Positions 5,319 to 5,558 of a stretch of 5,558 bases of DNA are shown here, in pieces (position 1 is the first letter of the stretch; each line of letters opens with the position of its first letter). The stretch is from assembly GCA_027487055.1 (NCBI GenBank), contig JAIYEJ010000013.1, forward strand, positions 1-5,558. The letters are read 5' to 3'. The position numbers and the translations under genes were made by a program. The notes beneath the pieces are model-generated. The model was not told where the DNA came from and ran no database searches. It was given only the letters and a program-made list of their open reading frames with translations. Source of the DNA: Methylotenera sp. Its GTDB lineage: Bacteria; Pseudomonadota; Gammaproteobacteria; Burkholderiales; Methylophilaceae.

Positions 5319-5558
5319 TTAGCTAAGCTCGTCTGCCAATTGTTGCGCAGCGGCAAAATCAATCGTACCTTCGTAGATTGCACGCCCAGTAATGGCGCCA
5401 ATAATACCCTCATGGGCAACTGCACATAGTTTTTCTACATCATCTAAATTGGTTAAACCGCCAGAAGCAATCACAGGAATTGTTAGCGCTTGCGCTAATG
5501 CAACCGTCGCCTCGATGTTAACGCCACTTAACATGCCATCACGACCAATATCGGTATA
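5319..5558 (-). CDS. hisA: HisA, ProFAR isomerase, C-terminal part (5' end cut by window)
   Basis: HisA isomerises ProFAR to PRFAR, the substrate of the HisF/HisH synthase. Only the last 79 codons and the TAA stop are present; the frame is open to the right edge. The in-frame ATG at 5534 is internal, because the preceding codons read YTDIGRDG, the conserved HisA TDI-x-RDG loop. Further matches are PVIASGGL in the sixth to seventh strand region and GAITGRAIYEG near the C-terminus, which distinguish HisA from HisF. About two-thirds of the protein lies outside the window. It precedes hisF by 15 bp in the same direction, the usual order. Confidence 0.95.
   Translation of the reverse strand, partial: YTDIGRDGMLSGVNIEATVALAQALTIPVIASGGLTNLDDVEKLCAVAHEGIIGAITGRAIYEGTIDFAAAQQLADELS

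Noticed and set aside
1..5558. CRISPR arrays, tRNA or rRNA genes, insertion sequences, phage or defence genes
   Set aside because: No regularly spaced repeats, no RNA-gene signatures and no transposase-like or defence-like frames are visible; the coding strands are filled by core genes.

Overview
This window looks like a piece of a betaproteobacterial chromosome. The gene order hisA-hisF-hisI-hisE-HIT-tatA-tatB-tatC on one strand, meeting a membrane-anchored HtrA-type protease next to a Nif3 gene, is a familiar betaproteobacterial arrangement. The DNA is AT-rich by eye. With separate hisI and hisE genes, that would fit an AT-rich Nitrosomonadales lineage such as Methylophilaceae. The family placement is inference from memory of gene order, not a database match.

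Left part (1-1943). A Nif3/YbgI-family metal protein lies on the minus strand, and its last few codons run off the left edge. It is divergent from a plus-strand DegS/AlgW-type serine protease (771-1943) across a 47-bp gap that must hold the start signals for both genes. The protease has an N-terminal anchor, an intact His-Asp-Ser triad and one PDZ domain.

Centre (1948-3376, minus strand). tatA, tatB and tatC encode the twin-arginine translocase, which exports folded proteins. tatC is broken by an apparent single-base frameshift at a run of seven T (sense strand). Both halves are otherwise intact, and the key TatC residues are all present once the frame is restored. tatC ends only 4 bp from the end of the protease gene, so the two transcripts converge with no room for a terminator between them.

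Right part (3504-5558, minus strand). A HIT-family (HinT-like) nucleotide hydrolase follows the late histidine genes hisE, hisI, hisF and the 3' end of hisA. Most junctions here are 4-base ATGA overlaps, which indicates one translationally coupled operon. Together hisI, hisE, hisA and hisF cover the middle steps of histidine synthesis, from phosphoribosyl-ATP to imidazole glycerol phosphate; the glutaminase partner hisH is not in view. Between the HIT gene and tatA sits a palindromic element of about 107 bp, with nested symmetric arms centred near 3458, that overlaps the HIT stop codon. It resembles a dispersed intergenic repeat.

I found no RNA genes, CRISPR arrays, insertion sequences or phage genes, and no evidence of a new multi-gene system. 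The two points most worth checking are the tatC frameshift and the palindromic element.
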